Source: Anadara kagoshimensis (taxonomy: Eukaryota; Mollusca; Bivalvia; Arcoida; Arcidae). Taken from it: a DNA stretch of 64,000 nucleotides. This document shows positions 23,291 to 35,046 of this stretch, piece after piece. The notes beneath the pieces were generated by a model. That model searched no databases and was not told where the DNA came from. It was given only the letters and a program-made list of their open reading frames with translations. Numbering within the stretch: the first letter of the stretch is position 1; every line of letters begins with the position of its first letter. The stretch covers positions 33,280,023 through 33,344,022 of the forward strand of contig CM037868.1 in assembly GCA_021292105.1 (NCBI GenBank), written 5' to 3'. The translations under genes were made by a program, and so were the position numbers.

Positions 23291-23632
23291 AGGAATTTGA
23301 TGTCCTAGTCAATGATATTTTACTCATATCGAGACATCACCAGCTATAGGTGACAGTGCATTTTACTTTTGCAGTACGCTTAGGGCAATGTGTGGATAAG
23401 GTTCTATAACGTGCCACGCCTGTCGTGACATGGGGCATCGGTATAAATTTAAGGTCTAATCCGAAGGACCCCTTGACTGTCATTTCTAAATGCCCAGTAT
23501 ATATGTACCAAGCGCTGTTGGCGAAAGAACATTCACTACCTATTTTCAAGTCCTTTTCAGACCTGGATAGTATTCAAACCCACAACTTTCCACATACAGA
23601 GTGAGCACTCTACCAACTGACTTACCGGTTGG
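23291..23632 (-). repeat. SINE family A, old copy
   Basis: Reverse-strand copy with the tail at the left (GTCCTAGTCAATGATATTTT) and a diverged head at the right (CTCTACCAACTGACTTACCG). It directly abuts the TGAT microsatellite, which probably grew from the SINE 3' end. Confidence 0.75.
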
Positions 23633-23889
23633 AGTTGTCATTTAAAAAAAGAGAGAGGGGGGGGGGGCAGTTGTTGATATGGTTACAATCATTAGCTTCG
23701 GCATCGTCTTTTTGAGCTCGAACACCTTCAACAATGCGGGGGGGGGGGATAATTTCGCGTCCAAAGATATACGGTAGGTTATCTGAAATGCTCTAAAACG
23801 TTATTTTCAATGGAGTAGGATTAGGTTGGTTGGGGACTTTTGACATTTTCCCAAAAAAATTGTCCCCACAATTCACAATGCATGTGAAC

Positions 23890-24180
23890 AGATTGCTCTT
23901 ATATTAGAGAGGGTTCTCAGCGCCTCAGCGCGAAGGTTCAAATCCCACTCCGTCGGATCCTAGTGTATGTCGAATTTCGGTTAGTTCAGTCTCCGTTCAC
24001 TCTGGTTTCCTCCACTATCCAGAACTTACCACCTTGGCACGCTAAAGAACCCTGCTGTATAATGCCAAAAGCGCAACGCACAGGCAAAATTTCTGCACCC
24101 TCGCCTGTAGCTGGCGACGTCTCGATATAAGTGAAATATTCTTGACTGGGACGTTAAACGCCATTACTCACTCACTCACC
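23890..24180 (+). repeat. SINE with a different head on a family A tail
   Basis: 23905-24032 has a tRNA-like B box (GGTTCAAATCCCACTCC) and the phrase GTTTCCTCCACTATCCAGAA, which recurs at 33171-33205. From 24033 it is standard family A tail, GGCACGCTAAAGAACCCTGC to GACGTTAAACGCCATTACTC. Confidence 0.65.
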
Positions 24181-24944
24181 TGGATTTCGAATGGGCGCAA
24201 TGCACCACGCCACTTATATCAGCTCTCCCAACTTTTTATAAATATTACACACGTGGCGAGTGTAGCTAGCTAAACAGGAGGTACTAACATTTCCGGAGCA
24301 TCCAGCCTCACTTCCCTGGTGTAAGTTTACGTGTCTAACCTGACTTGTCAGTTTTAACGTTTTTAGTTTGCTTCTGAATTGTGATTCGGACATGGATTAG
24401 TATGTTTGTTTTTGATAATCGTTATTTTAGGCATAATCGTTTAGATTGAATTTATAAAACAAAAGACAAATCTCGTGCAATATTAGAAATATCACAGCCA
24501 TTCCGTTGAAGCATAAAAAGGTGGAGTTGTTGGACATAGAAAGTTTTCAGTTTGAAGTGAACTTTGAAAATTTTACGGAGTGTGCAGACTTTTTGAAATA
24601 GGTTTTGAAGGTCACTTATTAACAAAATGATAAAACTATAAAATGTTTTGGTTTTTTTTGGAAAATGTGGTCACAACCTCTGAAAAAACGGGGTTATAAT
24701 AATGAATATGTTTTAGCTGAGGCCATGATTCATAGACCATGCAACATTACGATATCCGTCAAACCAGCGCACAATGCAACACTAACAACATGTCAAGTCT
24801 ATATCTTTCAAAATGCCTTAGCATTGAAGTACACGAACTAATCAAGTGGACAGACATACGTCACACTGGTCAACGAATTCACTGACCCAGTTTTTACTGT
24901 CTTTTAAAGGTAAAGTACATTTTTCGTGAACCAGTGTAGCCTGT
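24181..24944. other. No gene or clear repeat recognised
   Basis: Mostly unique-looking AT-rich DNA. I found no exon with splice sites and no inverted-repeat element. Confidence 0.4.
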
Positions 24945-26035
24945 CGAAAGGTTAAACTGGTTTACGGAAAAGACTCCGCTCGGTTACCATGGGTAGCTAC
25001 AGTACTGGCCTGTCGAGAGTTTTACACTGGCTTACGAACAGGAGACTCTGCTCATTTACCATGGATAGCTACAGTACTGGCCTGTCGGTAGTTTTACACT
25101 GACTAACGAACAGGAGACTTTGCTCATTTATCACGGATAGCTACAGTACTGGCCTGTCAGTAGTTTTACACTGACTAACGAACAGGAGACTTTGCTCATT
25201 TATCACGGATAGCTACAGTACTGGCCTGTCAGTAGTTTTACACTGACTTACAAACAGGAGACTCTGCTCATTTACCATGGATAGCTACAGTACTGGCCTG
25301 TCGGTAGTTTTACACTGACTTACAAACAGGAGACTCTGCTCATTTACCATGGATAGCTACAGTACTGGCCTGTCGGTAGTTTTACACTGACTTAGGAAAA
25401 GGAGACTCTGCTCATTTACCATGGGTAGCTACAGTACTGGCCTGTCGGTAGCTTTACACTGACATACAAACAGGAGACTCTGCTCATTTACCATGGATAG
25501 CTATCTAGCACTGACCTGTCAGTAGTTTTACACTGACTTACAAACAGGAGACTCTGCTCATTTATCATGGATAGCTACAGTACTGGCCTGTCGGTAGTTT
25601 TACACTGACTTAGGAAAAGGAGACTCTGCTCATTTATCATGGATAGCTACAGTACTGGCCTGTCGGTAGTTTTACACTGACTTACAAACAGGAGACTCTG
25701 CTCATTTACCATGGATAGCTACAGTACTGGCCTGTCGGTAGTTTTACACTGACTTACAAACAGGAGACTCTGCTCATTTACCATGGATAGCTACAGTACT
25801 GGCCTGTCGGTAGTTTTACACTGACTTACAAACAGGAGACTCTGCTCATTTACCATGGATAGCTACAGTACTGGCCTGTCGGTAGTTTTACACTGACTTA
25901 CAAACAGGAGACTCTGCTCATTTACCATGGATAGCTACAGTACTGGCCTGTCGGTAGTTTTACCTTACAAACAGGAGACTCTGCTCATTTACCATGGATA
26001 CCTACAGTACTGGTCTGTCGGTAGTTTTACACTGG
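24945..26035. repeat. 72-bp satellite made from a transposon-end motif
   Basis: About 15 copies of a 72-bp unit: CTACAGTACTGGCCTGTCGG, TAGTTTTACACTGACTTACA, AACAGGAGACTCTGCTCATT, TACCATGGATAG. The unit resembles the dispersed end ACAGACCTGTCGAAAGTTTAACACTGA seen at 3641, 5942 and 21966, so the array looks like an amplified element terminus. The last copy runs into TAGAGTTCGATAAAGAGTAGG, also found inverted beside the end at 6060-6080. Confidence 0.9.
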
Positions 26036-26189
26036 TTTCTAAACGCGATAAAGATATGTCTGTAGAGTTCGATAAAGAGTAGGTCACCTTTTAATCGAAA
26101 CGGCGAACTCTTACAACTCGAAGCGATTGATTCAATTCAATTCATTTTTTCATTCACCGAGCTACATACATGTATATGTGGTACATTAG

Positions 26190-26868
26190 GCCCCAGTTTC
26201 ACAATCATTCCTTAGCTAAGATTTTCCTTAACTTAAATTTAGCCAATTATGGTAATCCTTTTTTGGAAATACTGATGAATATTTTTGTAAAAACTAAATG
26301 CTAATGTTTTAATCTAGGTTTACCCCTCTTTCCGTTTCCGTCAAATACATTTCCAGTATTTTCACTGAAGCTTGGGTGACCTTTTTTGTGTTTTCTGCAT
26401 CTTTGTCATACATAATTAATAACAAGTCCGCTTCCGACGAACTTCAAAAAACGACTGGCCGCCATTGTTATTGTTTACCAAATGACAACACAGTTCTGTT
26501 GTACGAGTTGTTTCCCTTGTACCGGGTTATCACCGGGTGATAATAGTATTATCACATGGCTGTGAGAGGTTATCACATGGCTGTAAGAGGTTGTCACACG
26601 CTGACAGTGATTCTGTAGGAAATATCTCATTTATTACATGTCATGTGATTGGAAAACATCCAATGAAAAGTGTTTTAATATATGTGAGGTATAATAATAC
26701 AACATACACATTTAACGTGACAATGACAAACTAACACACCGAGCATGACAAAAAATACATCTTATGTTTTCTATATAATATTAAGTTATTTATGCACATT
26801 TAAAGTTTTATTATTTTCAAAAATACTGAAACATTTTTGATACTCTTTTGCTACTGTCATATACCACT
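26190..26868. repeat. Truncated MITE and a short TATCACATGGCTGT repeat
   Basis: 26190-26320 is one arm of the MITE described at 4134-4391 (TCCTTAGCTAAGATTTTCC). At 26526-26605 the phrase ATCACATGGCTGTGAGAGGT repeats about three times. Nothing coding. Confidence 0.6.
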
Positions 26869-27036
26869 GGGCCCAGTTTCATAATAAAATTTAAAAAATA
26901 TCCCTAAGTGTATAAAAAAGAGTCTTTTTTATATACTTAGGGGTATTTTTTAAATTTATTATGAAACTGGCCCCTGTGGTCATATACCATTTTTTTGAAT
27001 GTATTCATAAAATACATTCAAAAAATGGTATATGAC
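26869..27036. repeat. Two adjacent hairpins
   Basis: 26869-26974 is a nearly perfect palindrome with arms GGCCCAGTTTCATAATAAA and its inverse. 26979-27036 is a second hairpin, GTCATATACCATTTTTTTG with its inverse. GTCATATACCA occurs just left of the first hairpin and again to its right, so the first may have inserted into the second and duplicated that sequence. Confidence 0.75.
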
Positions 27037-27327
27037 ATTACAATAGGTTAATAAACCATGTTAGGCTACTTTGTATACAATACATTGGTATATATATTTG
27101 ATCCGATAAGTTCGGAAAAAGAAACAAATTGAAAGAAATAATGCATTTCATCTCCTATCAAGGACAATTCCTTTTATTTATGTTAAACCCTGACCTTGCT
27201 CCAGATTCAACCAGAGAGTTCATGGCTCGTCCTCAATTTACAAATAAAAAAGACAGATTAGTAAAATATATAATCTTCACATTTAAAATCCCTTTTAAAT
27301 ATAAATGTAGTTTAAATCTGACCTTTT

Positions 27328-27616
27328 CAACTATATCGAGAAGTTGCAAGATATAGGCGAAGGTTCAGGATGATATCGCCTATGCGTTGCACCGATGACA
27401 TTATACAGCAGGGTTCTTAATTTATCGTGCCACGCCTACCGTGACACGGGGCCTCGTTTATTTTAAGTTCCCATCCAACAAATTTCGTAATTCCGAGTGC
27501 TTGAAAGAACAGTCACTTCCCACTTTCAAGTCTTGGGTAATAGACCCGGCTGGGGATGGAACCCACAACCTCCTACTTACGGAGCGATAACTCTACCAAC
27601 TAAGCTACCGCAGTGA
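27328..27616 (-). repeat. SINE family A
   Basis: Reverse-strand copy, 3' end truncated at ATATCGAGAAGTTGC. The head is intact at the right (CTCTACCAACTAAGCTACCG). Confidence 0.8.
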
Positions 27617-27686
27617 ATTTAAATTACATTGTTGTTATTCTATGATTTTTTTGAAATTGTACACGATAATAAATCACAATTGCGTA

Positions 27687-27975
27687 GCGGTCTGGGCAGC
27701 TCAGTGGTAGAGCACTCGTCTACAGTGCGGGAGGTCTCAGGTTCGATCCCCGGTCCGATCCTGCATTTTTCTCTTTCCTGCTACATTTGGGGGCTCGTCC
27801 TACTCTGGGAAGTGGTCGACCAACAGGTTGGTCCCAGGGTGGAACCTGGTGGTTTCGATTCAAGGGAGTTGAATCGAAAAAAGGAAGGGGGATTAAGTGG
27901 TCTGGGAAGCGCAGTGGTAGACTACTCGCCTATAGTGTTGGAGGTACCGGGTTCGATCCCCAGTCCGACCCTATA
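27687..27975 (+). repeat. Tandem pair of tRNA-like SINE heads (family C)
   Basis: 27687-27765 has GGCAGCTCAGTGGTAGAGCA and the B box AGGTTCGATCCCCGG. 27896-27972 repeats the plan as GAAGCGCAGTGGTAGACTAC and GGGTTCGATCCCCAG. They are separated by about 130 bp containing CCAACAGGTTGGTCCCAGGG. A dimeric tRNA-derived SINE is more likely than two real tRNA genes, because acceptor stems do not pair convincingly. Confidence 0.65.
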
Positions 27976-28139
27976 TTTGTGATTTATTATCGTGTAGAAT
28001 TTTTAAAAAAAAATCATGGAATAAAAATATTGAAGTCATTGCAGTTAAATATGAAGATGATTTTTTCTGTTTCCTGTTACAATTGTTAACATATGGCAGC
28101 CGGAGATATAAATGTGTATAGCAATACATTAATAGTAAA

Positions 28140-28190
28140 AATAAATAAATAAATAAATAAAAATAAATAAATAAATAAATAAATACATTC
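28140..28190. repeat. AAAT microsatellite
   Basis: AAAT/AATA tetranucleotides, a low-complexity run. Confidence 0.9.
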
Positions 28191-28443
28191 GTCCGTGTAT
28201 ATTTACCTAACTTGTAACATTATAATACAAATTGTCTTACCTGGAAGTGAAAAACTAATACAATCTAATCCTGTTAATGTCCAGTCCTTAACTGACCTCC
28301 TTAGAGATGGACACCAGACAGAGTCTATTTAATAATTAGACAAACAACATTGACCTGTCCGTTTGACCTTGTGTAGCGGGACTGAGCTAGTCGTGGTATT
28401 GTTGTGTTGTATATACATGAAGTAGATATAATAGAGTGATTTA

Positions 28444-28590
28444 CTGCCAGACTTTCTGGTCCGGATCTTTTAGCCTTGTGGTAGAACGCTCACTTTTCAC
28501 CCGGGTTCGATCCTCAGCCGGGGCGCTCGGCGAGGAAGTGGTTTTTTTCTGGTGTTTCCTCCCTCCTGTTACACTTGCATTAGGAATAGT
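28444..28590 (+). repeat. tRNA-like SINE fragment
   Basis: GCCTTGTGGTAGAACGCTCA and GGGTTCGATCCTCAGCC resemble A and B boxes. The downstream phrase TTTTTCTGGTGTTTCCTCCC is found nowhere else in the window. Confidence 0.5.
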
Positions 28591-28860
28591 CATATATAGG
28601 AGGGTTCGCCTAATACATGGGTAGTGTTAGGATTCGCAGCTAATTCACATTGCCCATGATTAGTGTTCACATTATGTAGACGAAATATACACGCGTGATC
28701 TCTATTACTTAAATTTAGTCGTTTATAATGAATATTTAAATTTAAAGGTCAAGCGGACAGGTCAATATTGTTTTATAATTTATATGTATAGACCTGTCGA
28801 ATGTTTAACAATTAGCACGTTTTACTAGACCGATCGTTATTATCTATATCTTGACAATTT

Positions 28861-29155
28861 TTGGACCTCATTTGGGAAAGTGAATTTTCCTTGCCGTTGG
28901 CCTTTACTGGTTCACCTGGTATCGGTATAATGTGACTAGAGCACGCTTGTCTGTGGCATACTGACTCTGTGGGCTAGCACGTTAAAGTCGCCCTGAGTGC
29001 GCCCTAGTACAAGGCAGACCATAAAACACACTCGCATTTCATATGCATACGCGAACTTGTTCATAGAATAATCGATAGAGATTAATAAAATAGTTCTCGT
29101 CACAAATAGCTGAAAAATTGCTGATGCGGCGTTAAGCAAACATTCAACCAACTAT
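28861..29155 (+). repeat. SINE family B, 5'-truncated
   Basis: Starts in the body (GGGAAAGTGAATTTTCCTTG) and runs to CAAACATTCAACCAAC. The tRNA head is absent. Confidence 0.8.
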
Positions 29156-29252
29156 CAACAGTTTTTAGTAATGCGTTATGTCTCTTGACATATTTTCGGT
29201 CACTAGCTGTCCATATTCCGGCCACTTGGCAGCCGAGTTTCGACATCTTTTT

Positions 29253-29550
29253 GGTCGCTCCGTAAGTGGGAGGTTGTGGGTTCGAACCCCGACCGGGTCT
29301 GACCCAAGACTTGAAAGTGGGTAGTGATTGTTGTTTCGCCAAGCACTCGACATTACAAATGAAAGTCATGGTTCTTTCGGATGGGAACCAAAAATAAACG
29401 AGGCTTGGCACGATAAAGAACCCTGCTGTATAATGCCATCAGCGCAATGCACAGGCAAAATTTCTTCACCTTCGCCTATAGCTACCAAAGTCTCGATATA
29501 AGTGAAATATTCTTGACTGGGACATTAAACACAATGGCTCAACTCAGCTC
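29253..29550 (+). repeat. SINE family A, 5'-truncated
   Basis: Begins GTCGCTCCGTAAGTGGGAGG with the B box GGTTCGAACCC and ends CTCAACTCAGCTC. The A box is missing. Confidence 0.8.
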
Positions 29551-29557
29551 TATCGCT

Positions 29558-30410
29558 CAGTGTTAAACTTTCGACAGGTCTGTACTCTACGTGTGTATAT
29601 ACAGTACAGGCCTGTCGAAAGCTAACGAATTGATGCCGAATCAGCTGCTCATCTCGGCTCCTCGTCAACTACATTGTCAACTGCATTGTCAACTGCATTG
29701 TCAACTACATTGTCAACTGCATTGTCACTACATTGTCAACTATATTGTCAACTGCATTGTCAACTGCATTGTCAACTACATTGTCAACTGCATTGTCACT
29801 ACATTGTCAACTACATTGTCAACTATATTGTCAACTACATTGTCAACTGCATTGTCAACTACATTGTCAACTACATTGTCAACTGCATTGTCAACTGCAT
29901 TGTCAACTACATTGTCAACTACATTGTCAACTGCATTGTCAACCGCATTGTTGACTGCATTGTCAACCGCATTGTCAACTGCATTGTCAACCACATTGTC
30001 AACTATATTTCAACTGCATTGTCAACTACATTGTCAACTGCATTGTCAACTACATTGTCAACTGTATTGTAAACTACATTGTCGACTACATTGTCAACTG
30101 CATTGTAAACTGCATTGTTGACTGCATTGTAAACTACATTGTCAACTGCATTGTAAACTGCATTGTTGACTGCATTGTAAACTACATTGTCAACTACATT
30201 GTCGACTACATTGTCAACTGCATTGTAAATTACATTGTCAACTTCATTGTCAACTGCATTGTCAACTGCATTGTCAACTGCATTGTCAACTACATTGCCA
30301 ACTGCATTGTCAACTACAATGTCAACTGCATTGTCAACTGCATTGTCAACTACATTGTCAACTCCTATAAATAGCCCATTGTTAATCTTTCGACAGGCCT
30401 GCACTGTACT
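29558..30410. repeat. 12-bp array framed by CTGTCGAAAG ends
   Basis: 29640-30365 is about 60 copies of a 12-mer, CAACTGCATTGT or CAACTACATTGT, with inverted variants such as TTGACTGCATTG. The array is framed by AGTACAGGCCTGTCGAAAGC at 29602 and, inverted, CTTTCGACAGGCCTGCACTG near 30385. A further inverted end, CTTTCGACAGGTCTGTACTC, lies at 29569. Long frames on both strands (Thr-Leu-Ser, Cys-Gln-Leu or Val-Asp-Asn repeats) come from the 12-bp period. Confidence 0.85.
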
Positions 30411-31130
30411 ACTCTGATTGACAGACGAGGTCTTCTGCATAAAATAAATGATTTTGCTTATCAATTAGAGAAAGGCAGGAAAATCAATGGCGATTATGTT
30501 TTAACCAAAATGGGAAGAATTAAGAATTAAGACAAAAATACCATGTGTTTAATTAAGATAACGCGGTCGTTGTAAATCGCATTGGAATTCAATAGGGGTC
30601 ACGATGGATGGATGGTATGGGAAGGTCGGTAACTAACTATATGCAAGTTTTATTCTCTGATCCTGATTTAGTATTTTTATGTGCCAAAACCTGTGCTAAA
30701 ATTTTAGAATTAAGAAGAGATACTTTATATAAATAATTTTACAATCCTCTCTCATAACTCCGTTAAGAGTAGACCAGAAATTCATAGCTCTTAACGGCTT
30801 TTTTATGACATTGATGTTGCCGTCGTCATTAATTCCAGGTCTTTGTTAAGAATGGCTTATATAGCAACTTTAATGTATAATTGTAATATGTATTTTAAAT
30901 GTTTTAAAAGATGAGACGTAAATAAAATATTGAATTGAATTGAATTGTCGGTGGTAACATATTTTCTGGTATAATACGATCGCCCATCATATTTGTTACG
31001 CGCAAAGTTTTTCTAAGACACCAGCAAATTTTCCAGCTATTTTTGAAAAAAATCTATTGATTCAATTAAGGAGTGGGGTGTCCCGAGGGACCGAACTATC
31101 TGGCACATCTACGGAGATTATGACCGGAAG
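30411..31130. other. No gene recognised
   Basis: AT-rich DNA without clear exons or inverted ends. AATTGAATTGAATTG at 30930 is a short microsatellite. Confidence 0.4.
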
Positions 31131-31405
31131 CATGAGGCTCAGTTAGCAGAGCGTCGGATTTGGGATCCAAGGGTCGTGAGTTCCAATCCCGACGGGTGCA
31201 TAATGTTACCTTAAGCAACTGACTTCATTTCACATTCTTGCTGGCTTACCAAGTGTCAGGATGATGGACCGATGTGGCAACAACTTCTGCAACTGCTGTC
31301 TCGGTGAGCTAAAATTCTGCCAATTCGCTTATAGCTGGTGACGTCTAGATATAAGTGAAAATTAATATTCTTGACTGGGACGTAAAAGCCAAATCAGACA
31401 ATTCA
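31131..31405 (+). repeat. SINE with an alternative tRNA-like head
   Basis: Head GAGGCTCAGTTAGCAGAGCG with a TTTGGGA anticodon-like loop and GAGTTCCAATCCCGAC. The 3' end is the shared tail ATAGCTGGTGACGTCTAGAT and CTTGACTGGGACGT. It appears to be a chimera of another head with the family A tail. Confidence 0.6.
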
Positions 31406-31499
31406 ACAAGGATATCGCAGTTATACTACATGTAATGTCAAGTCCGCCGTGTTTCATGGCCTTAATATATATTTGGCGCATACGCCATCCTTAGAAAAA

Positions 31500-32235
31500 T
31501 TGTTGTTGTTGTTTGCTGTTATTTTTTTTTGCTGTTGTTAATATTATTGCTGCTAGTTTGGTTTGTCTGGTTTTTTCGTTGCTGTTGCTGTTGTAGTTGT
31601 TTTTTGTTAATGCTATTAATGTTTTTGTTGTTGTTGCAGTTGTTCCTGTTGTTGCAGCTGTTCCTGCTACTGTTGTAGTTGTTCATGTTGTTGCTGCTGC
31701 TGTTGTAGTTGTTTTTGTTGTTCATGTTGTTGCTGTTGCTGTTGTAGTTGTTTTTGTTGTTCTGCTGTTGTTGTAGATGTTTTGTGCTGTTGTTGATATA
31801 TGGGATACTGTTGTTTGTTGTTACTGTTGCTATATTTGCTGTTATTTTTTGTTGTTGCGGATTTGTTGCTGTTGTTGTTTTTGCCGCTGTGTTGTTGTTA
31901 CAGTTGTTCCTGCTGTTGTTGTAGTTGTTCCTGTTGCTGTTGTAGTTGTTTTTGTTGTTGCTGCTGTTGTTGTAGATGTTTTTGTGCTGTTGTTTATATA
32001 TGTGATGTTGTTGTTTTTTGTTGCTGCTGATTTTGTTGCTGTTGTCAGTGTTTTTACCGCTGCTGTTGCTTTTGTTAATGCTGGCAGTGTTGTAGTTGTT
32101 TTGAGTTTGTTGTTGCTGCTGTTGTTGTTGTTGTTGTTATTGGAGATACTGCTGTTGTTGTAGTTATTATTATTATTATTATTATTATTATCTTGCTGTC
32201 GTTGTTATTGGAGATACATCAGCTGTTGTTTAGAG
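31500..32235. repeat. GTT/GCT-rich low-complexity array
   Basis: TTGTTGTTG, TTGCTGTTG and TTGTAGTTG words, ending in an ATT run at about 32165-32190. The same type as 11011-12830. Cys/Leu/Val-rich frames here are not genes. Confidence 0.9.
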
Positions 32236-32299
32236 ATTTGAGATGATTGAGAATTTCAAGAAGACAAACAAGTAAAACTCCTTTAAAAGTGTAACGAAT

Positions 32300-32880
32300 T
32301 CCCCTCCTCTACCTCTATCTTAAAATCCTATGCCCCGTGTCACGGCAGGCGTGTTGATGCGTTAAAGAACCCTCTCTGTACATTGCGCTGAGCTTACTGC
32401 GAAGTTCATTTCCGCCACTACTCCTATAGTTGATGACGTCTCGAGAGGCCGCGGTGGCCTAAGAGATAGGACGTCAGTCTTCAAATCCAGGGTCTCTCAC
32501 CGCTGTGAGTTCGAGCCCCGCTCAGACCACATGTGGGGAAGTGAATTTTCCTTGCCATTGGCCTTTACTGGTTCACCCGGTATCAGTATAATGGACTTGG
32601 GGAGTGGTATGCTTGTCTGCGGTGTACCGATTCTGTGAGCTGGCACCTTAAAGTCGCCATGAGTGCGTGCTAGTACAAGGCAGACCATACAACACATTTG
32701 CATTTCACAAGCATACTCGAAATTGTTCATAGATTAATCCATAGATATTAATAAAAATATTTCTCGTCGCGAATAGTTGTAAAATTGTTGATGCGACGTT
32801 AAGCAACATTCAACCAACCAACCAACCAATCGCTAAAAGTGAAATATTCTTGACTGGGATGTAACACGCCAATCAATCAA
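32300..32880 (+). repeat. SINE B nested in a SINE A-like tail
   Basis: 32300-32444 is a diverged A-type body ending GATGACGTCTCGA. 32445-32829 is a family B SINE from GAGGCCGCGGTGGCCTAAGA to ACCAACCAACCAAT. 32830-32875 resumes the A tail, AAAGTGAAATATTCTTGACT. The B copy is therefore the younger insertion. Confidence 0.8.
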
Positions 32881-34860
32881 TCCTCTACCTCTATCCATAG
32901 AATTTGATGTGGAGAAAAAAAACGAAAAGAAAAGAAACAAATCGCAGAAATGTTCAAAAACATTTTAATCATTTGTTTAGGGTGTTTTAGTGTATGTACC
33001 AGGTTACCAGTAGAAGTCTTTGGGGATTAACAGATAAAGTAAAGGCTTAGTTTTCTAATATAAAGCGAACGGTTACGGAGCACTGTGCCTCCCGTATCAT
33101 ATCTCAGTCGAATCACACTTGAGGCTAATATGTGAGAAAGGCCGAAGGTAGGGTGCCATGTGATTTAACTCGGGCACTCCAGTTTCCTCCACCATCCAAA
33201 AACTGACCCCTTCTCTATGATAAAAAAGAATCTTGATTTGGTCTTCCATTACACCTTCCCCTCTTGTTTCCTCATGTATGACAGCATATTCAAGTCAGAT
33301 GTACGAGATTTGGAATTTAGAATGGCGTTGTTCTGATGCTGGTGACGACGGGTTTAGTTAATATCATGCTACAATCTCCTTATTGTTATTATTAAAAAAT
33401 GTAAGTAAAAAATGTTGTTTTTACACCAAAACGAAGTTAAGCTCAGTACTTAATCATGACTGTAAGTTTGAGAATGTAGTTGAAACTACATTGCATTGAG
33501 GCATTTCAAAGCAAAGAAAAACATATAAATAAATAAGTAAATAAATATTTAAAAATAGAAAATTTGTGAATTCATAAATATTTTAAATATTAAATAAATA
33601 AATAAATAAATAAATGTTAAAAATATAATGAAAAATTGTAAATAAATGTATATTCTTAAATTAAAAAATAAATAATAGAATATTCGTAAATATAAATAAA
33701 CAAAGATTTTTCTCCTAATATTTTTTTACTATAGGCTATAAGTCTAAGGGAGATAACTCGAACAAGTTTGTCCTTCGGAACTCTTTGTTGTTAAAAATAG
33801 GTCGCACCTGCCATAATAGAAGTCGGTCATGAAAGACCTCGATTGGATCAAACAGCCGTAATTTTATTCAAAAGATGGACAAATTTTCAGGAAATGTTTG
33901 GATGAAATGTAGAATGAGATGAAGAGGAATTAGGTAATAATTCAGGCTTTTTATTCAATGGTGTCGATACCAAAGTCGGTCGTGTAAAATTAGATTGCTG
34001 CTACCCGTGGACTGACCTTGAACCCAGTTTAGCTAACATTCCCCGTCTGTTTGTCAGCAATGTCTGGGGTGTTAGATGTGATTGTAGATTTTTTTTAATG
34101 ATTTCTATCAATTTTAAACAAAATCTAAATACCAATAATATGTTATTTTATTTTAAATGTAATAATTTATAAATCATTTAAAATTATGTCATGGGAAAAG
34201 TCTCAACCAGTCTGACCTACTCATCTAGGCCGAATTATCTGCCTGATCGACGGTATGTAATTTTTTTTACCACTTTAAAAAAACAACATACCTTTGTTTT
34301 CAAAGGCAGAGAAATCGCTCCAGGGTCTCTGTGACCCAACTGGGGCCTCTATAATATCTCCTCATAAAAATTAAAAAAAAAAAAATAATTAAAAAAAAAT
34401 ATAAAAATTAGAAATTATAAAAATTTTGAATAAACATAAACAACCAAAATATGCTAATTATAGATAACAATAATAATAAATAATTTGATAATTAATATTA
34501 TTATACAGCTTGATTATAATAATAGTTGAATAATAATAATTTATTATCAGTTATAAAATTTATTAAGAATAAATTTTAAAAAATAGTATAACAAATGCAA
34601 TAAATTAAAGTAACACATTTATAGAATATAAAAAAGGTTGACATTGATTGAACAGAATTAACTAATATAATTTAGAATTCAATTAAAATTTTATTGATAT
34701 TCCTTCCCCAAAACTGTTGTCTAAATCTTTGATTGTGTTCAACTGCAAAAATGATCCGACCGTATGGGGTGAAAACAAAATGGCGGATCTAATAATGTAT
34801 TTTGATCAAAATAATCTATTATTTGACCCAAATATGACAAATTGTATTTATTTATACATT
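32881..34860. other. AT-rich spacer, no gene recognised
   Basis: 33070-33215 has a faint tRNA-like SINE trace ending TTTCCTCCACCATCCAAAAA, matching the head type at 23905. 33520-33700 and 34360-34700 are AAAT/A-rich low complexity. No exons are evident. Confidence 0.45.
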
Positions 34861-35046
34861 AATTATCACTAAATTATCACATAACATCAGGGTATCACAT
34901 GACATCAGGGTATCACATAATATTAGGGTATGCTGGGTATCACATGACATCAGAGTATTACATGATATTAGGGTATCACACGATATCAGTGTATCACATG
35001 ATATCAGAGTATTACATGATATTAGGGTATCACATGACATCAGGGT

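Noticed and set aside
27687-27972. Two functional tRNA genes
   Set aside because: A and B boxes are present, but I cannot pair convincing acceptor and anticodon stems, and the copies are followed by SINE-like sequence.
28242-28330. Possible noncoding first exon of the calexcitin gene on the minus strand
   Set aside because: A GTAAGA donor (complement near 28250) exists, but nothing else links it to the gene 12 kb away. Transcript data would be needed.
29591-30464. Frames with Thr-Leu-Ser, Cys-Gln-Leu or Val-Asp-Asn repeats
   Set aside because: Produced by the 12-bp period of the array, in all frames and both strands.
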